Below are positions 27,268 to 36,023 of a stretch of 62,021 nucleotides of DNA, in pieces. Every line of letters starts with the position of its first letter. The first letter of the stretch is position 1. Source of the stretch: Methylobacterium symbioticum (lineage in GTDB: Bacteria > Pseudomonadota > Alphaproteobacteria > Rhizobiales > Beijerinckiaceae); NCBI RefSeq assembly GCF_902141845.1, contig NZ_CABFPH010000026.1, positions 1-62,021 of the forward strand, written 5' to 3'. Made by a program: the position numbers and the translations under genes. The notes beneath the pieces are model-generated. The model was not told where the DNA came from and made no database searches. It saw only the letters and a list, made by a program, of their open reading frames with translations.

Positions 27268-29123
27268 GCCTCGATCTCCGCGCTGAGCTCGAGCCACTCC
27301 TCCTCCGCGGCGCCGAGCGCGTCCGCGGCCTCGGCGCGCATGCGGGCGATCTCGCCGGCCTTGGCGGCGTTCTCGCGGAAGGCCGTGCCGTCCGCGAGCG
27401 CCGCGTCGATCTTGGCGATGGCCGCGGTCAGCTTGGCGATGCGCGCCTCGGTCGCCTCGAGCTTCTTGCGCAGGGGGGCGAGAGCGGCGCGCCGCTCGAC
27501 ACCGGCCCGCCGGGCCTCGGCCTGCTTGCCGCCGCTCGGCTCGGAACTGCGCTCGTCGCGCTCCGGCCCCGCCAGCACGAGGCGGCGGTAATCGTCCATG
27601 TCACCGTCGAAGGTCTTCACGGTGCCGTTCGAGACGAGCCAGAGCCGGTCGGCGCAGGCCTCGACCAGGAAGCGGTCGTGGCTCACCAGGATGACCGCGC
27701 CCTCGTAATCGTTGATTGCCTCCACGAGGGCCTGCCGGCTCTCGATGTCGAGGTGGTTGGTCGGCTCGTCGAGGATGAGCAGGTGCGGCCCGTGGAAGGC
27801 CGCGAGCCCCATCAGCAGGCGCGCCTTCTCGCCGCCCGAGAGCTTCTCGACCGGCGTGTCGGCCTTGTTCGCGCCGAAGCCGAGCCGGGCGGTGGCGGCC
27901 CGCGCCCGCGCCTCCGGCACGTCGGGCATCAGGGTGCGCACATGCGCGTAGGCGCTCTCGGAGGGGCGCAGCTCATCGAGCTGGTGCTGGGCGAAATAGG
28001 CGACCTCCATCTTGGAGGAGCGCTTCACCTCACCCGTGAGCGGCGGCAGGCGCCCGCCGATCAGCTTGCAGAAGGTCGACTTGCCATTGCCGTTGGCGCC
28101 GAGCAGCGCCACTCGGTCGTCGGGGGCGAGGCTGAGGTTGAGGCCTGACAGCACGATCCGGTCGGGATAGCCGGCCTGCACCCGCTCCATCGCGACGATC
28201 GGCGGCGACAGGGGCTTCTCCGGGCTCGGCAGATGGATCACCGGCACGTCGTCGTCGATCAGGCCGGCGATCGGCTCCATCTTGGCGAGGCGCTTCATGC
28301 GCGACTGGGCCTGCCGCGCCTTGGTGGCCTTCGCCTTGAAGCGGTCGATGAAGCTCTGGAGATGGGCGCGCTCGGCATCCTGCTTGGCCTTCGCCTTTGC
28401 CTGGAGCGCCCGCTTCTCGGCATATTGCCGGGCGAAGCTCGTATAGCCGCCGCGGTAGATGGTGAGCTTGCCGCGATCGAGGTGGAGGATGTGGTCCACG
28501 CTCGTGTCGAGCAGGTCGCGATCGTGGCTGATGATGATCGCGGTGCGCGGATACGTCTCCAAATAGTCGTAGAGCCAGAGTGTGCCTTCGATGTCGAGGT
28601 AGTTGGTCGGCTCGTCGAGGAGCAGCAGATCGGGCTCCGAGAACAGCACCGCGGCGAGCGCCACGCGCATGCGCCAGCCGCCCGAGAAATCCGAGCAGGG
28701 CCGCGCCTGCGCTGCCGCATCGAAGCCGAGGCCGTGCAGGATCGCCGCAGCGCGCGCCGGGGCGGAATGCGCGCCGATATCGACGAGGCGCGTCTCGATC
28801 TCGGCCCGGCGCAGCCCGTCCGCATGCTCGGACTCGGCGAGCAGGCGGGCGCGCTCGGTATCGGCGGCGAGCACGACGGCGTGCAGCGTCTCCGGCCCGG
28901 CCGGCGCCTCCTGGGCCACGGCGCCGATGCGCATGCCCTTCGGCAGAGATACCGCCTTCGCGTCGACCGGCAGGTCGCCGAGGATCGCCTTGAACAGCGT
29001 GGTCTTGCCGGCGCCGTTGCGGCCGATGAGGCCAACCCGCGCCCGGTCCGGAATCGAGAAGCTCGCACCGTCGAGGATCAGGCGGTCGCCGATGCGGTAG
29101 GTGAGGTCGTTGACGCGCAGCAT
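27261..29123 (-). CDS. ABC-F family ATP-binding protein (Uup/YheS-like)
   Basis: This cytoplasmic 620-residue protein carries two ABC ATPase domains and no membrane segments. Walker A motifs are GRNGAGKTT (34-42) and GANGNGKST; signatures are SGGWRMRVALA and SGGEKARLLMG. The interdomain linker is rich in lysine, alanine and glutamine (AKAKQDAERAHLQ). A C-terminal coiled coil (from about 540) is rich in Ala, Glu and Lys. ABC-F proteins act on ribosomes at the E site. The ATG at 29123 (MLRVNDLTYRIG) is preferred over one at 29159, which adds an unconserved peptide. It lies 60 bases downstream of the LpxC-like gene on the same strand. Confidence 0.9.
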   Translation of the reverse strand: MLRVNDLTYRIGDRLILDGASFSIPDRARVGLIGRNGAGKTTLFKAILGDLPVDAKAVSLPKGMRIGAVAQEAPAGPETLHAVVLAADTERARLLAESEHADGLRRAEIETRLVDIGAHSAPARAAAILHGLGFDAAAQARPCSDFSGGWRMRVALAAVLFSEPDLLLLDEPTNYLDIEGTLWLYDYLETYPRTAIIISHDRDLLDTSVDHILHLDRGKLTIYRGGYTSFARQYAEKRALQAKAKAKQDAERAHLQSFIDRFKAKATKARQAQSRMKRLAKMEPIAGLIDDDVPVIHLPSPEKPLSPPIVAMERVQAGYPDRIVLSGLNLSLAPDDRVALLGANGNGKSTFCKLIGGRLPPLTGEVKRSSKMEVAYFAQHQLDELRPSESAYAHVRTLMPDVPEARARAATARLGFGANKADTPVEKLSGGEKARLLMGLAAFHGPHLLILDEPTNHLDIESRQALVEAINDYEGAVILVSHDRFLVEACADRLWLVSNGTVKTFDGDMDDYRRLVLAGPERDERSSEPSGGKQAEARRAGVERRAALAPLRKKLEATEARIAKLTAAIAKIDAALADGTAFRENAAKAGEIARMRAEAADALGAAEEEWLELSAEIEAA

Positions 29124-29183
29124 GGTCGGCGTTCTGGCCGCGCAGGCGCGCAGTGGCAAGATGCGGCGGCGCGGAGCCGGACT

Positions 29184-30092
29184 TCAGACCAGCTCCCAGG
29201 CCTCCGGCTCGGTCATCAGCGCGGCCACCAGGGCGTGGTTCAGCTCGTGGCCGGTATGGGCTGCGCTCACATGGCCGAGGATCGGGTGCCCGGCCAGCGC
29301 CAGGTCGCCGACGAGATCCATGGCGCGGTGGCGCACCGGCTCGTCCGGCACCTTCATGCCGCCCACGACGCGGCCGCCGACGATCCCCGCGGTCGTCGCA
29401 AGGTTGGCGCCGCGCAGCACCGGCTTGCGGGTGATGAAGGTGTAGATCTTGAGCGGCACCGCCCATTTCAGGCGCCCGAAGCTGCGCGAAGGCGCGAGGT
29501 CGCGGTCGAACGTGTCCGGATCGATGATCCCGGACCAGTGCATCGGGCCGAGATGGGCGAGTTCGAGGAAAGCGGAGATCTGCAGCGCGCCGCAGGGCTC
29601 GATCCGCAGGCTACGGCGGCCGTCCCGGACCTCCACCGGGCGCCGAATCCGGATCATCGGCCGTGCCGCGTCGAGTTCCGTGCGGCCGGCCGCCCGGATG
29701 CCTTCGCACCAGGGCGTCGCGCTGCCGTCGAAGATCGGCAGTTCTTCGGTATCGATCTCGACCAGGGCATTGTCGATCCGGTGGGCGCTGAACGCGGCCA
29801 TCAGATGCTCGACGGTGCGGATCAGGACGCCACCGGGCGAGCGCAGGGCCGTGCAGAGAGGCTGCGATTCCCGGTAATGCCAGAGGGCGGCCACGTCTGC
29901 GGTCCGCTCCCGCTTCAGGCTGCGTCGGAACAGGATGCCGTGGCCGGCGGGGGCCGGGCAGACCCGCACCTGAGCGTGCCGGCCGGTATGCAGGCCGGGG
30001 CCGCAACGCTCGAAGGCCGCCGTCAGCGTGCCCTGGCGTGCGGATACGGCCGGCCGGGTCTGGGCGGCCGCCTCGAGTGTCGGATCAGGCAT
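29184..30092 (-). CDS. lpxC: UDP-3-O-acyl-N-acetylglucosamine deacetylase, divergent LpxC homologue
   Basis: LpxC performs the committed step of lipid A synthesis. This 302-residue protein has the family length with the ATG at 30092. Catalytic residues are in place: Glu95-His96 (TVEHLMAAF), His255 and Asp259 (RHRAMDLVGD), and His282 (HTGHELN). The spacing of His255 to His282 equals that between H238 and H265 of E. coli LpxC. The stretch around 205-245 differs from typical LpxC. The gene sits outside the cell-division cluster where the usual alphaproteobacterial lpxC lies, so this may be a second, specialised copy. It is divergent from the Crp/Fnr gene. Confidence 0.82.
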   Translation of the reverse strand: MPDPTLEAAAQTRPAVSARQGTLTAAFERCGPGLHTGRHAQVRVCPAPAGHGILFRRSLKRERTADVAALWHYRESQPLCTALRSPGGVLIRTVEHLMAAFSAHRIDNALVEIDTEELPIFDGSATPWCEGIRAAGRTELDAARPMIRIRRPVEVRDGRRSLRIEPCGALQISAFLELAHLGPMHWSGIIDPDTFDRDLAPSRSFGRLKWAVPLKIYTFITRKPVLRGANLATTAGIVGGRVVGGMKVPDEPVRHRAMDLVGDLALAGHPILGHVSAAHTGHELNHALVAALMTEPEAWELV

Positions 30093-30420
30093 CGGCGCTC
30101 GGGGCCGGCATGGGGCGCGATCTCCCGGCCCGTGATAAGGAAAGCCGCGTGGGGGTATCCGAACGGTGCCGCTCCGGACAAGCCCGGCGCGGTCACGTTG
30201 CCGCGCGGTGCCATCCACGTTTTCGACGCGGATCCGGCTTGACCGGGCCCCGGCCGCCCGTCACGATCCTGTCCGTAGCTCGGCCCTGTCCTCACGCCGG
30301 CCTGCCGGCGTGACGGTGCGGGCCCACCCGTTCGAACCGCGACGGGCGGGCTCTCGCGACGATCCGGCTCCCATCCGTGCGCTCGCGCGGGGCCGGCGAA
30401 CGACTGAGGGGCTGATTGGG

Positions 30421-31107
30421 ATGGCGCGGCTATCCACCATACCGTTCTTCAAGGAGCCGGGCATCGAGCTCGGCGCCTACGAGACTCGCTGCCACTGGCG
30501 CCGCTTCGACGAGAACGAGGTGCTGGTCGATTTCGACGACATCTCCACAGACGTCTACTTCCTGGCGACCGGCGAGGTCCGGATCCTCAACCGCACGCAG
30601 TCGGGCAAGGAAGTCATCCTCGGCGAGATGCGCGGCGGCGCCTTCTTCGGCGAGCTGGCAGCCATCGATGGGGTCGGCCGCTCGGCGAACGTCACGGCGC
30701 TCACCCGCGGCGAGGTCTGCGTAGTTCCGGCCGCCGTGTTCCGGCAGATCGTGTTCGCCTCCGAGCCGATCGCCGACCGCCTGCTGCGTCTCCTCGCCAA
30801 GCGCGTGCGCGAACTGAACACCCGGCTCATGGAGCACGCGCTGCTCGACCTGCGGCACCGCCTCTATGCGGAGTTGCTGCGCCTGTCCGTTCCGCGGGCG
30901 GGGGGTGGCGAGGAGCGAGTGGTGAGCCCGCCGCCCTACCACCACGTGCTGGCCGCCCGCATCGGCTGCCGCCGCGAGCAGGTGACCCGCGAGTTCACCG
31001 CCATGGCCAATGAGGGCCTCGTGGACAGGACTCGCGGCGCCCTGGTCATCCGCAGGCCGGACCTGCTTGAGGCACGGGTCGCCGAGGCCCTGCGCGAGGA
31101 CAGCTAG
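30421..31107 (+). CDS. Crp/Fnr-family transcriptional regulator
   Basis: The 228-residue regulator has an N-terminal cyclic-nucleotide-binding domain (about 10-125; FFGELAAIDGVGRSANVTAL contains the phosphate-binding cassette with Arg-Ser) and a C-terminal winged helix-turn-helix (about 170-215; RIGCRREQVTREFTAMANEG). No cysteine cluster typical of Fnr is present, so a nucleotide ligand is more likely than an iron-sulfur cluster. The 328 bases upstream, shared with the divergent lpxC-like gene, contain no recognised gene. The transporter ATPase gene begins four bases after its stop. Confidence 0.88.
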   Translation: MARLSTIPFFKEPGIELGAYETRCHWRRFDENEVLVDFDDISTDVYFLATGEVRILNRTQSGKEVILGEMRGGAFFGELAAIDGVGRSANVTALTRGEVCVVPAAVFRQIVFASEPIADRLLRLLAKRVRELNTRLMEHALLDLRHRLYAELLRLSVPRAGGGEERVVSPPPYHHVLAARIGCRREQVTREFTAMANEGLVDRTRGALVIRRPDLLEARVAEALREDS

Positions 31108-31111
31108 GGTC

Positions 31112-32176
31112 TTGTCCGGATCATCCGCGCCGCTCCTGCGGCTCGAGGGGGTGGGCAAGCGTTTCGGCGGGGCGAGCGCGGTCGACGCGGTCGACCTCGC
31201 ACTCGCCCGGAACGAGGTGTTCTGCCTGCTCGGACCCTCGGGCTGTGGCAAGAGCACCCTGCTGCGCCTGATCGCCGGGTTCGAGCATCCGGATACCGGA
31301 ACGATCCGGCTCGACGGCACGGACATCACGGCACTGCCGGCGCATCGGCGGCCGATCAACATGATGTTCCAGTCCTACGCGCTCTTCCCGCACATGACTG
31401 TCGCGCGGAACGTCGCCTATGGACTCGACCGTCTCGGCCGAGCCGAGCAGGCGCAGCGCGTCGAGACCCTCCTCAAGCTCGTGCGGCTCGACGGGTTCGG
31501 GGCGCGTCGGCCCGACACCCTGTCCGGCGGCCAGCGCCAGCGCGTGGCGTTGGCCCGGGCCCTGGCGCGCGAGCCGCGCGTGCTGCTCCTCGACGAGCCG
31601 CTCACCGCCCTCGATCGAGCCCTGCGCGAGGAGACGCAAGGGGAGCTGCGGGCCCTGCAGCGGCGGCTCGAGACCAGCTTTGTGGTCGTCACTCACGATC
31701 CGGAGGAGGCGATGCGACTCGCCGATCGCGTCGGCGTGATGGATCGCGGCCGGATCGTGCAGATTGGCTCGACGAGCGAACTCTACGAGCGGCCGGCGAG
31801 CCGCTACGTCGCCGGATTGCTCGGTGACGTGAACCTGATTCCCGGCACGCTCGGCCCCGAGGAGCCAGGGCCGACACGCGCGGTCGCGACGGCCTTCGGC
31901 GCTCTCCGGGCGCGCATACCGTCCGAGCCCCTGGCCGAGGGCGCGGCGGTGGTCGTGGCACTGCGACCGGAGCGGGTCGTTCTCGGGGAGCACGGCCTGC
32001 CCGCCACGGTCGCCGAGCGTCTTTTTCTCGGCGGCCGCATCGGCCGGACGCTGCGCATGGCCGACGGGACCGTGCTTCGCGCCAGCGGCCCCTCGGAGGG
32101 CGCCGAGAGGGATCCTGCCGGCGCCGAGGTCCATCTCAGCTTCGCCGCGGAAGCGGCCTCGATCCTCCCCGCATGA
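31112..32176 (+). CDS. Spermidine/putrescine-type ABC transporter ATPase (PotA/PotG class)
   Basis: The 354-residue ATPase has Walker A GPSGCGKST, Q-loop MFQSYALFPHMTV, signature LSGGQRQRVALARALA and Walker B VLLLDEPLTALD. A C-terminal TOBE-like region from about 260 (VNLIPGTLGPEEP) is typical of the PotA group. I propose the TTG at 31112 (LSGSSAPLLRLEGV) because everything upstream overlaps the regulator gene; a GAGGA lies 12 bases before it. Its stop overlaps the next start by four bases (ATGA), so the three transport genes are coupled. Substrate is assigned by class only. Confidence 0.87.
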   Translation: MSGSSAPLLRLEGVGKRFGGASAVDAVDLALARNEVFCLLGPSGCGKSTLLRLIAGFEHPDTGTIRLDGTDITALPAHRRPINMMFQSYALFPHMTVARNVAYGLDRLGRAEQAQRVETLLKLVRLDGFGARRPDTLSGGQRQRVALARALAREPRVLLLDEPLTALDRALREETQGELRALQRRLETSFVVVTHDPEEAMRLADRVGVMDRGRIVQIGSTSELYERPASRYVAGLLGDVNLIPGTLGPEEPGPTRAVATAFGALRARIPSEPLAEGAAVVVALRPERVVLGEHGLPATVAERLFLGGRIGRTLRMADGTVLRASGPSEGAERDPAGAEVHLSFAAEAASILPA

Positions 32177-33090
32177 GCGCGCCGGACCCGGGCATCTCCT
32201 GCGGCTGGCGGTCGTGGATGGTGCGACTGCCGCCGCTCCTGTGGCTGAGCGCCTTCTTCCTCGTCCCCTTCCTGATCACGCTCAAGATCAGCCTGTCCGA
32301 CGCGGCGACAGCGATGCCGCCGTACCTGCCCGTGCTCGACTGGCAGGCGGGACTGGAGGGCTGGTCGGGCTTTCTCGAAGCCCTCGATTTTGAGAACTAC
32401 GCGGTTCTCTGGTTCGATACCTTCTACCGGGACGCAGCCCTGAGCTCCCTGGCCTATGCAGGCGGGGCAAGCCTCGTTCTCGTGCTCATCGGCACGCCGC
32501 TCGCCTACGCGCTCGCCCGCGCGCCGACGCGCTGGCAGACGCTGCTGGTGGCCCTCGTCGTGGTGCCGTTCTGGACGAGCTTCCTGATCCGGGTCTACGC
32601 CTGGATCGCGATCCTGAAGCCCGAGGGTCTGCTCAACGCGGGCCTGCTGCGCCTCGGGCTCATCGCGGCGCCTCTGGAGATCCTCAACACGCCGGCGGCC
32701 GTGATGATCGGTCTCGTCTACGCCTATCTGCCCTTCATGGTGCTGCCCCTCTACGCGGTGATGAGCCGTCTCGACGGCACCCTGCGGGAGGCCGCGGCCG
32801 ATCTCGGCGCGGGACCCGGCCGCGTCTTCTTCACGGTGACCCTGCCGCTCGCCGCTCCCGGAATCGCGGCGGGCGCACTCCTCTGCTTCATCCCGATGAT
32901 CGGCGAGTTCATCATTCCCGATCTGCTCGGCGGATCCGACACGCTGATGCTCGGCCGCGTGCTCTGGAGCGAGTTCTTCTCGAATCGCGACTGGCCGCTG
33001 GCCTCGGCGGTGGCCGTCCTGATGCTGCTGATCGTGATCGGTCCTGTCGTGCTGTTTCGCGACGCCGGCGGCGGGGAGGCCGGCCGATGA
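32173..33090 (+). CDS. ABC transporter permease (PotB/PotH class)
   Basis: The 305-residue inner-membrane protein has about six predicted helices. The first is LPPLLWLSAFFLVPFLITL. A large periplasmic loop follows, with FENYAVLWFDTFYRDAALSSL. The EAA loop is LREAAADLGAGPGRVFFTVTLP. The layout is that of polyamine importer permeases. It overlaps both neighbours by four bases. No periplasmic binding protein (PotD/PotF) is encoded next to it. Confidence 0.87.
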   Translation: MSAPDPGISCGWRSWMVRLPPLLWLSAFFLVPFLITLKISLSDAATAMPPYLPVLDWQAGLEGWSGFLEALDFENYAVLWFDTFYRDAALSSLAYAGGASLVLVLIGTPLAYALARAPTRWQTLLVALVVVPFWTSFLIRVYAWIAILKPEGLLNAGLLRLGLIAAPLEILNTPAAVMIGLVYAYLPFMVLPLYAVMSRLDGTLREAAADLGAGPGRVFFTVTLPLAAPGIAAGALLCFIPMIGEFIIPDLLGGSDTLMLGRVLWSEFFSNRDWPLASAVAVLMLLIVIGPVVLFRDAGGGEAGR

Positions 33091-33851
33091 GCGGCTTCCT
33101 CCGTGCCGTTCTCGCGCTCGGCCTCACCTTCCTCTACGCGCCGATCCTGGTGCTCGCGGTCTACTCGTTCAACGCCTCGAACCTCGTCACGGTCTGGGGC
33201 GGGTTCTCCACGCGCTGGTACACCGCGCTCCTCTCGAACGAGCCGCTGATCGCTGCCGCCTGGGTGTCCCTGCGCGTCGCCGTTCTGGCCGGCGCGATCG
33301 CGACCGTTCTCGGCACGCTGACGGCCCTCGCGCTGGGCCGACACGGTCGCTTCCGGACGCGCAAGCTCCTGACCGGCCTCGCCTTCGCGCCAATGGTGAT
33401 GCCGGAGGTGATCATCGGCCTGTCGCTGCTGCTGCTCTTCGTCGGGGTCGGACTCGACCGCGGCATCCTGACGATCGTGATCGCCCATGCGACCTTCTGC
33501 ACCGGCTTCGTCGCTGTGGTCGTCGGTGCACGTCTGCGCGGGCTCGACCGCGTTCTCGAGGAGGCGGCCGCCGATCTCGGCGCGGGACCGGTGCGGGTCT
33601 TCGCCACCATCACCCTGCCGCTGCTGGCCCCTGCCATCCTCGCGGGGTTCCTGCTCGCCTTCACCCTGTCGCTGGATGATCTCGTCATCGCGAGCTTCGT
33701 CTCGGGCCCCGGAGCCACCACCCTGCCGATGCGGCTCTACAGCCAGGTTCGGCTCGGGGTGAACCCCGAGATCAATGCGGCCTCAACCTTGCTCGTCCTC
33801 GCGGTGACGGTCGCCGTCCTGGCCGCCTCGCGCCTCACCGCCCGGCGCTGA
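33087..33851 (+). CDS. ABC transporter permease (PotC/PotI class)
   Basis: The 254-residue partner permease shows the PotC-type N-terminus (FLYAPILVLAVYSFNAS), the motif MPEVIIGLSLLLLF, and the EAA loop LEEAAADLGAGPVRVFATITLP followed by FTLSLDDLVIASFVSGP, a hallmark of PotC/PotI. It is the last gene of the Crp/Fnr-PotABC-like cluster and ends seven bases from the converging glycosyltransferase stop. Translation starts at an ATGA overlap with the preceding permease. Confidence 0.88.
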   Translation: MSGFLRAVLALGLTFLYAPILVLAVYSFNASNLVTVWGGFSTRWYTALLSNEPLIAAAWVSLRVAVLAGAIATVLGTLTALALGRHGRFRTRKLLTGLAFAPMVMPEVIIGLSLLLLFVGVGLDRGILTIVIAHATFCTGFVAVVVGARLRGLDRVLEEAAADLGAGPVRVFATITLPLLAPAILAGFLLAFTLSLDDLVIASFVSGPGATTLPMRLYSQVRLGVNPEINAASTLLVLAVTVAVLAASRLTARR

Positions 33852-33858
33852 GGCGTGC

Positions 33859-36021
33859 CTATAGCCGGTAGTGCGCCGAGATCCGCGAGAGGTTGATGTT
33901 GTAATACGGGTCGGCCCGGAGCTGTGCGCCCCAGCGCTCCTGCATCACCGCGGTCTCGGCCTGGAAGCGGGCGCGCTTCTCCGGGGTATCCTCGGGTCCC
34001 CGGCTCTTTGATTCGTGGTGGACGAGCTTGGCGAAGGGCGTCCAGAGGATGCGGTAGCCGGCCTGGCGGATCTTCAGGCAGAGGTCGATATCGTTGAAGG
34101 CGACCTTTAGCGTCTCGGCATCGAAGCCGCCGACCGCGCGGAACACCTCGCTCCGCATGGCGAGGCAGGCTCCGGTCACCGCCGAGACCTCCTGGACCAG
34201 GACCATCCGCGCGAAATAGCCCGGATCTGCGTCGGGCACACCGAGATGGCTGTGGCCCGCGACACCACCGATGCCGAGCACGACGCCGCCATGCTGAATC
34301 GTGCCGTCGGGATAGAGCAGCTTGGCGCCGACGGCCCCGATCTCCGGGCGGACCGCCTGCGAGACCATTTCGGTCAACCAGCCCGGCTCGATCACCTCGA
34401 TGTCGTTGTTGAGGAACAGGAGCACCGGCCCGGTCGCGGCGGCCGCGCCCCGGTTGGACAGGTCGGAGAAGTTGAATGGGCCCGGAGCCCGCACCACGAC
34501 GAGCCGCGCATCGTCCCGGTAGCGCGCGAACAGCGCCTCTGTCTCCGGCTCGCGGCTGTCGTTGTCCACCACGATGACCTCGATATTCGGGTAATCGGTG
34601 GCGCCGAACAATCCGTCGAGGGTGACGCGCAGCAGTTCGGCCCGGTCGCGGGTCGGGATGATCACGGAGACACGGGGCGCCGGGTGGGGGAGGGGGTGGA
34701 CGATGCGGGTGAACCCGAAGAGCCCGCGCTCCGCCCGCGCCCCCCGCCGCTCCGCCACTTCCGAGACGGCCTGCAGACGCGCCGCCTCTGCCCGGGCAAG
34801 CGCGCGGTCCGAGAAAGTGCCCGAGCCCCCAGCCGCACGCCAATGGTAGAGCACCATCGGGATGTGCCGGATCCGGGCGGGATCGAGCGTCTCGGTCAGG
34901 CGCAGCAGCAGGTCGTGGTCCTGGCTGCCCTCGAAACCCGGGCGCAGGCCCCCCAGGCTGCGCACCGCCTCGGTGCGGATCACCGTGAGGTGATTGATGT
35001 AGTTCTGCCCGTAGAGCAGTTCCCGGTCGAAGCCGGACTTGAAATGCGGCTCGAACCGGCGACCGCGGCCCTCGATCTTGTCCTCGTCGCTATAGATCAG
35101 GACGAGGCCGGGATCGTCGCGAATGGTGCGCGCCACCTCGTACAGCGCCTGCTCGGCAAGTGCGTCGTCGTGGTCAAGGAAGGCGACGTAGGGGCCGCGG
35201 GCAAGGGCCAGCGCGTCGTTGGTCGCGCGGGCGATATGGCCGTTTTCGGGACGGTGCACGACCCGGATGCGCGGATCCTGTGCGGCGAGCCGGTCCGTCA
35301 GGCGGACGATGCGCGCGTCGCGCGAGGCGTCGTCGCAGATACACAACTCCCAGTTCGGATAGAGCTGGGCCTGCAGCGAGCGGACCGCCGCCCGCAGCAC
35401 CCGCGGCGCCGGGTCATGGACTGGCATCAGCACGGAGATCAGGGGCGCGTCGGGCCAGGCCGCGACCTCCGTCCGGATCCGGGTCCGGTCGGCGTCGCTC
35501 AATGAGGCGCTGCGGCGGATCCAGCTGTTGTAGCCGCTCTCGCGGCGATGGCGCAGGGCCCGGTCGAGGAAGGCCCGCCCGCGCACCCGCTTGCCCAGGC
35601 TGCGCCAGTAGACGGCGCGGATCGTCAGGCTGGGATCGCGGGCGAGCCCCCGCGCCACCAGCGCGGGCCGGCCGCGGAGGCGGATCTCGATGCGGGCGAG
35701 CGACATGGGTCGGCCCGGCACGAGGCCGGCGATGCGCAATTCCCGCACGTCCTCGGGCAGGCGCCCGGTCCAGGCGAAGAGACCGCCGCCGAGGGCCTCC
35801 TCGGCGAGCGGTGGGCCGGGGCGCTCCATGGTTCCCGCGACGAGGCTCATCAGGATCCGCGCGTTGCGGGCGGCGCCGGGATCGTCCGTGAGGAGGATCG
35901 TCACCCAGGCGCCGGCGAGGCCGGCCGCGGCGAGGTCGAGGCCGAGCCCGTCCGCGATGCTGCGGACGGGGAGGGCGCGGGCCGGGCCGAGCCCTCCGGA
36001 GAGGATCGCGGGGATCGACAC
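33859..36021 (-). CDS. Double-domain family 2 glycosyltransferase
   Basis: The 720-residue protein has an unassigned N-terminal region (1-190) and then two GT-A domains. The first starts near 194 (LISVLMPVHDPAPRV, with DHDD at 283-286). The second starts near 450 (VSVIIPTRDRAELL, with VVDND and NNDIE at 538-542). Both carry the acidic DxD-like metal/nucleotide motif, so both may be active. Such proteins extend O-antigen, capsule or other surface glycans using nucleotide sugars. It lies two bases downstream of an uncharacterised gene on the same strand, so the pair is probably one transcript and one function. Confidence 0.85.
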   Translation of the reverse strand: MSIPAILSGGLGPARALPVRSIADGLGLDLAAAGLAGAWVTILLTDDPGAARNARILMSLVAGTMERPGPPLAEEALGGGLFAWTGRLPEDVRELRIAGLVPGRPMSLARIEIRLRGRPALVARGLARDPSLTIRAVYWRSLGKRVRGRAFLDRALRHRRESGYNSWIRRSASLSDADRTRIRTEVAAWPDAPLISVLMPVHDPAPRVLRAAVRSLQAQLYPNWELCICDDASRDARIVRLTDRLAAQDPRIRVVHRPENGHIARATNDALALARGPYVAFLDHDDALAEQALYEVARTIRDDPGLVLIYSDEDKIEGRGRRFEPHFKSGFDRELLYGQNYINHLTVIRTEAVRSLGGLRPGFEGSQDHDLLLRLTETLDPARIRHIPMVLYHWRAAGGSGTFSDRALARAEAARLQAVSEVAERRGARAERGLFGFTRIVHPLPHPAPRVSVIIPTRDRAELLRVTLDGLFGATDYPNIEVIVVDNDSREPETEALFARYRDDARLVVVRAPGPFNFSDLSNRGAAAATGPVLLFLNNDIEVIEPGWLTEMVSQAVRPEIGAVGAKLLYPDGTIQHGGVVLGIGGVAGHSHLGVPDADPGYFARMVLVQEVSAVTGACLAMRSEVFRAVGGFDAETLKVAFNDIDLCLKIRQAGYRILWTPFAKLVHHESKSRGPEDTPEKRARFQAETAVMQERWGAQLRADPYYNINLSRISAHYRL

Positions 36022-36023
36022 GG

